NCBI RefSeq assembly: GCF_001625215.2
Contig: NC_030385.2
Coordinates: forward strand, 40,139,598-40,203,597
From: Daucus carota subsp. sativus
Lineage: Eukaryota; Streptophyta; Magnoliopsida; Apiales; Apiaceae
Length of the DNA stretch: 64,000 bases
Direction: 5' to 3'
This document shows positions 58,593 through 64,000 of this stretch, piece after piece (the stretch's first letter is position 1; every line of letters starts with the position of its first letter). The notes under the pieces were generated by a model. It saw only the letters and a list, made by a program, of their open reading frames with translations. It ran no database searches and was not told where the DNA came from. The position numbers were made by a program, and so were the translations under genes.

Positions 58593-61500
58593 TCATTTTA
58601 GATGCATGTCTTCTTCTGTTTTCCATACTACATCATCAAGGCTTGTTGACAGGCTCTTGTAGAACTGTAAAGTACAAGCGCAATATCATATATTAAAAAG
58701 TCATCAGATGTCATTTGATGAAATGGAGCATATAGATACAGTACCAGAATATATTTTTAAAGTGTGTATCAACTACTTGAGACAGTAGACTAGATTAAAG
58801 CTTTTAATTTATTACAGTATAAGTGTTAGCATCCTACTTCTTGTTAGGTGGGTAAAATAAGTGCAAGTATTGGACTCATCTAGTGTTTTTATGTCAACTC
58901 GGGCATATATATCAAATTAGATCAACACATACGGCATTAGTGGTGATCAGTAACTAGAAACATATTTAGTAGGGAGCAAGGACCAACATGTATTACTCAC
59001 CTACTAGGTACTTGAGAAACTCTTTCCCCTGGTAATAGATACTCTAGTGGCATATATGGCTGAACTTAAAATACAAAATCTATCAATGGATTCTTTCTTC
59101 GTTCAATAAACTATTTGCTATTGGCATATAGTTCCACAATCACAGACGCATTGAAGTTATTATGTTCGGTCACTGTTATAACTTCAACATACGACACAAT
59201 AAATTCGTAGCACCAAAGTAATAGTAGAACCTTTTGCTGCGCAAAAATCACAAATAAAAAAACTCCCCATATTTATAATCAGATGGCGCTTAACAGATTT
59301 AGAATACGGTACCTTATGAAATTCCAAAGTGTCGCCTTTAGCTTTTCGCACCTCGACCATATGAAGAGAAGGTGCCACTTGAAACACCTGACCACAAATA
59401 TCACCATAACTCTTAGAATGTATTAAGATAAAATTTGACTCAAAATTTATTAAATTGAATTGTTGCAGCTTTTACTTACCTCGGTGGCAACATTGAGGTT
59501 TCCTTTTCTCCCAGCTTTTATATTTTCAAGCCTCATCTGGAGAGAGTAAAATATGCAGATGAAAATCAATCCAGAATCATCATAGTACAAGTCAGTCATA
59601 CTTTAAAGAGAAAAAGAACTCAAGTGTTTGTGTGTAAGATGTGCCAATTACAACACATACATTTCTAAATATTCTATGTTTTAGTTGGAAAGTATAGAAA
59701 ATTTCTGCTCAGCTGAACTGTTGCAAATTATGAATATGTAAAGACATTTTCGTACTCCAGCTACTCTACATTGTAGATACAGAATAAACTCAGGGGGGCT
59801 GCTTATTATAATACTGTAACCAAAACAAGGCATTTTTACTGTGGAAAGCAGAAAGCTAGTTAGCATTGATCAGAAGTCAGAACCACTTTATCATTTTAAC
59901 AAAAGGTTAATTATAAAGCTAATGCAAGAAAGATTGACAAATGAATGTATCTACTTAGAAGTTGTAAGGTTCCTAATTTCCAAGATATTATAATTCATCA
60001 ATTAAAAAGATGTAATGATACTGTGCAAGTTATTCTACTGTTAGATGAAGTATATAATACCAAGAATTACCAATGAAACTATATGATATTCTCTAACAAA
60101 TCCACTTCTTATATGGTTCAATAATTAGAGAAAGATTATATATTAAGTTGTTTCACAGCAAAAAATACTGCCATGTATTCCAGTTTTCTGGAATATAAGA
60201 TATATTTTCTCTGGAACTTCTCTCGAACAGAGCTTAATTTACCTTATAGTTTTTCTTGTGAACATCAAAACCAAGAGGTTTTGCAGCTTCTTCAATCTTA
60301 CTGATTATCTCGTTGGCTGGGCTTCTGGAAGTAAACATCGTCTCCCTCTTGAATCCCTGTAGCCAAAAATCACATATAGAGAAAAAGGTGGAAAATGAAA
60401 TTATTATTACACCAACAATCTGAGTGTCTTACAGAGAAATCACAATGTAATTATATAAATTTTCTACTGCCAAGTATAGTCATATAATAAGTGTTCCATC
60501 TAACAAAACTACTACAACGTATATTCCAGGAGCAATTAAGAAAATTTCATCAAAAAACCATGTAAGATTAAGATTTTATCAGATACTAATTTTTAAAACT
60601 TGAGGGTGACTGGGAGACAATATACGTCAACAGAATGGAAGCAATACAAAATCTTATCTATAAGATCACCAAGGGGAAGAGTTAGTAAAAACTGGCAATA
60701 TACCTCTGCCATATACCTTGTAAAAAGCTAAAACACATCACAGTAGTGATCTCAACAGAGAGAAAGTCAAAATCAAGAACTTTATGTACCACCACACAGA
60801 TAAACAGCCAGAATCATTCAGAATCATTCAATATATGTAGCAAATTGTCACATCCAAAACACACACAGATAAAGTAGAATCCTAGAATGCTGAGATGCTA
60901 CCAAAATCTAACCTGCTCTACATCGAAAAGATTTCCAAGATTGAGCCCCTTTGACATGGATATTAACTCAAATGCATTCATGGCTGCTGGCCTTTCTTCT
61001 GTTTTCTCAGTCACATGGAACTCCTGTTGCAAGAAACATCAATGAAAAGAAAAACAAAGGTAAAAAGATTCCAATTGGTCTACATTCCAAATCCCTTATC
61101 AGAGTTAAATCAGTCAATCTGATATGTCAAAGTAATCGCACCTCAGAATCCTTAAAAACAGCTTCGACATCATCCAAATTAGTTTCTAATTTTTCGTCAA
61201 ACACGGGTGGTTTATAGTCTTTCTTAAACCATTCATTCTCCAGAACTTCAGGTATTGTTATTCGCTGCAAATGGATGCATATAAAGTTAAGAAATTGTTT
61301 GATGTCAATGACTATGCAATATGCCTAATTAGGAGTAATTATACATTTGAAAACCAGACACAAGTCTGAACTTCTACAAAAGATAAAACAAACAGAGATG
61401 CAATATCATAATTTTTCATCTTTAGCAGAAGAATTGTCTTTATAATAAAGCCTCGAGCTTTGAGGCATCGAGCAACTCATTTTCTTTAACCCCAGGTCCT

Positions 61501-63963
61501 ACGTCAGTCAACCTATATAAAATGAATATCCTTGTTGACTTAAATATTGGGGTGAAAATGTCCTGGTTGAGAGTGTTGTTAATGTCCTTCTTTTCCCGAT
61601 CATTGCTCACTCATTCATATTCTAGAAGTTTCCCAGATTCAAGTTGACATCTTTTTCAAAAATCTAAGTAGCACCTAGAGTAAAAATTGCCAACTTGAGA
61701 GAAATTGGACGGTTCAGTAAAGATCGCACAATGGTATGATTTCAATGCCTGACTTATTCTCATTTTGCCTCTTGTTATATAAATTTATTTCTAAAATTTT
61801 TATCTTCAACAGTATGTACATATATAATCACTGTCACTAATTATTTTACAAAATATAAAAATGCAATTCATCTGCAAGGCTTGGCTTAGCTTAGCGGATA
61901 CCCTCTCCTCATGGTAATAAGGGTGAAGGTTTCAAGCCCCAGTGGAGGCATGTGAATTTTGTAATTATTTGAATCTTGTAATTGACTATAACCAAAAGAT
62001 TTAGTGTGAGCTATTTATCATCAAGTACCAGTCAGCTACATAATTCCAAGGTCAACAATAGAATACAATTTGAGTACAATTTCTTACAGTGGTAGGATTG
62101 GGATCCAGGATTCTAGTGATCAATTTCATTGCACCAAAGGAGAGCCAGGGAGGACAAGTGAACTCTGCAGCAGAAATCTACAAACAGGTGTGCAAATTGA
62201 GACATACGATAAACTGGAAGGATGAACTGGGTAGAGTGAATGTGTATAAGGCTCACTTTTTTATACAGATTCACAAGATTAGAATCATCAAAAGGCAAGT
62301 ACCCTGCAAGTAAAACAAAGAGTATCACTCCACATGACCACAAGTCTGCGGTTGACCCATCATATCCTCGATCGTTCAAGACCTGTAGAAAGATTGTGAA
62401 GTCATTATCGTATCATACACAAGCAAATAGAATTTGAAACAAAAGAAAGAGATATACAACTGCAGATAGAGCATAAATTACTGTTAACTACCTCAGGAGC
62501 AACATAATTTGGAGTTCCACAGGTAGTATGAAGCAAGCCATCATCCTTCAAGAAGAAATCAATATGCGAGAGTTAAAAGCTTAGACCTCTTAGTAACATC
62601 TCATTCAAGTTAAGATTCAGCAATCACTTTTTTCAAAAGAACATAAAAGTCATTTGGCATCAAATATTCTTACAACTGTGCATAGAACTCGAGAGAATTG
62701 TTGTTTTACAAGTACAACCAATCACAATTAGTTTACAAACGATACATTTAAGTTTTAACAGATGAATTACAACCTATTGTTTATTAATTCTAAACTTGTA
62801 GTCAATTGTTATTATCCCTATTAAGTTCTTTTTGTTTTTAGATATTAGTCTGACCATCTACTTCTTTTGTTGTGGGGGAAGGGGATAAAATGCCATTTGG
62901 GCCAACTACTTAAAATGAAGAAAGTGACTCATACAGGACATGGTTGAGTAGACACGTACACGATCCAGAATCATGAGCTATGCCAGTAAAGTCTATATAG
63001 TTGTGCTTGTAAAGGCTATACAAGAGCGTACAATAATAGTACATCTGTTACTGACATTTGCATATCCAATATTAACTCATCTATTTAGGTCGTGTTCACT
63101 TGGATGGAATGGAATGAGGAGAAAATGGAATGGAAGATCATAAAGAAAACTAATAGAGAAAGAAGAATGTATGAGACAATATAGTGAATCAACATGAGTG
63201 AGTCTAATTTTTCTATGATGAAGATTGTAGGGGAAATGATAGAGAAAAGGAATGAAACATTCCTTCCAAACACTTGAGTTAGATTTCTAGTTCAATTAGT
63301 TTGGAATGGAATTAGGGAAGGAATAAAATTATGAACATTGTCCTCTATTTCCCCCAAATAATAGTACAAATTCCATTCCATTTAAGTGAAAATAGTAGTA
63401 TATATATTTCATATTTAATCGATCAATCTTTTGATGACTGAAGCTTCCAGCACCATATCATTGGATATTCACATGGCCAACCGCAGGGTGCAGGTACCAT
63501 ACCAGACCCACAAACATGGCAACAGATCTTAGATTTGTGTAGATACCCAATTACGTTACCCTAAGTACAGCTAAGTTAGGTCCCAGCTTTAAGCTCTCTT
63601 TGCAAACCATTCAGACTATGTGCAGTAAACGATATGAATATTATTTTCCCACAGAATCCTACAGTGCCATGAAATTAAGACTTCAGTTTTATAAGTTGAT
63701 TGACATGAGCCACACATGCATTATGCACGTGAATGAAAATGTGACTTGTGATAAAGTGGACACTGTTGGTAAAATAAATGTCAATAGACAATTTTATGAA
63801 AACAAAAAACCATGGAATTACTTAGAAGAAGAGATGTGGAGGCTACAATAGTAAGTTTTGGATAAGCAGAAATTCTTATTACCCTGACTTGCTGAGATAA
63901 TGCGCTCAATCCAAAATCTGAAATTTTGAGGTTTCCAGAAGCATCCAGTAGCAAATTCTCAGG
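58593..63963 (-). CDS. CIPK3: CBL-interacting protein kinase, CIPK3-like (C-terminal 300 residues; gene continues right)
   Basis: Ten in-frame exons on the minus strand: 63963-63883, 62545-62492, 62382-62257, 62177-62088, 61264-61142, 61023-60913, 60356-60243, 59536-59480, 59387-59313, 58664-58593 (stop TGA). All except the last end on codon borders. The visible protein starts at [21 protein letters not shown], has activation loop [19 protein letters not shown], then [10 protein letters not shown] and the kinase end. The NAF motif [18 protein letters not shown] binds a CBL Ca2+ sensor. The PPI region follows, with [13 protein letters not shown] and [19 protein letters not shown]. It ends [14 protein letters not shown]. 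The regulatory tail resembles CIPK3 most, and the intron number fits the intron-rich CIPK clade. CIPKs phosphorylate channels and transporters under CBL control. Glycine loop and catalytic Lys lie outside the window. Confidence 0.93.
61878..61990 (+). repeat. tRNA-like SINE candidate in a CIPK intron
   Basis: TAGCTTAGCGG (61887-61897) fits the polymerase III A box at every position. GGTTTCAAGCC (61928-61938) resembles a B box with two mismatches, 41 bases downstream. The sequence between does not fold as a clear tRNA, so a tRNA-derived SINE head is likelier than a tRNA gene. It lies between the CIPK exons at 61264 and 62088, antisense to the gene. Confidence 0.4.
63095..63390. mobile_element. 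MITE-like element in a CIPK intron
   Basis: TTCACTTGGATGGAATGGAAT at the left pairs with the complement of ATTCCATTCCATTTAAGTGAA at the right, with two differences. About 296 bp. I could not fix a target duplication. Confidence 0.5.
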
Positions 63964-64000
63964 CTGTTAAAGAAATGGAACTTTATTAGGCAAAAAAAGA

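Overview
This is a plant nuclear window, almost certainly from a dicot. Introns are AT-rich with GT-AG ends, and there is a 149-residue calmodulin, an EIN3/EIL factor, a CIPK and a GAMYB. MITEs, Helitrons and one long LTR retrotransposon fill the rest. An asterid is my guess from protein style only; the species cannot be fixed from the sequence.

Layout. 1-18.9 kb: a tandem cluster of UGT94-like glycosyltransferases, all on the minus strand (one cut by the window start, two complete, one wrecked copy). Between the second and third genes sits a complete 12,370-bp Ty3/gypsy element of the Tat/Retand type (3169-15538). Its two 682-bp LTRs look identical and it is flanked by the 5-bp duplication ATCCA. 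It has one uninterrupted 1928-residue Gag-Pol frame on the minus strand. It also carries a separate spliced gene on the opposite strand with its own TATA box, G-box and leader intron, and a ~77-bp tandem repeat lies between the two converging 3' ends. 19.4-23.2 kb: a nine-exon USP-plus-kinase gene whose DFG motif reads GFG. 25.1-27.3 kb: calmodulin. 30.5-33.2 kb: SnRK1 beta subunit (minus). 34.6-40.3 kb: GAMYB-like R2R3-MYB (minus) with a miR159 site paired along its full length. 40.7-52.2 kb: a gene-free repeat nest, with one Helitron carrying a hAT MITE and a second Helitron inside it, a second hAT MITE, and MULE-like foldback elements. 52.2-55 kb: EIN3/EIL (minus). 55.9-58.1 kb: another Helitron copy and a hAT MITE. 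58.6 kb to the window end: the 3' part of a CIPK3-like kinase gene (minus), with a tRNA-like SINE candidate and a MITE in its introns.

How the genes relate. The UGTs are local duplicates, probably decorating small-molecule glycosides. Calmodulin, CIPK, the SnRK1 beta subunit, EIN3 and GAMYB are ordinary single-copy signalling genes (Ca2+, energy, ethylene, gibberellin/miR159) and are not an operon-like set. All exon borders were worked out by hand from splice consensus and reading frame and have not been checked against transcripts.
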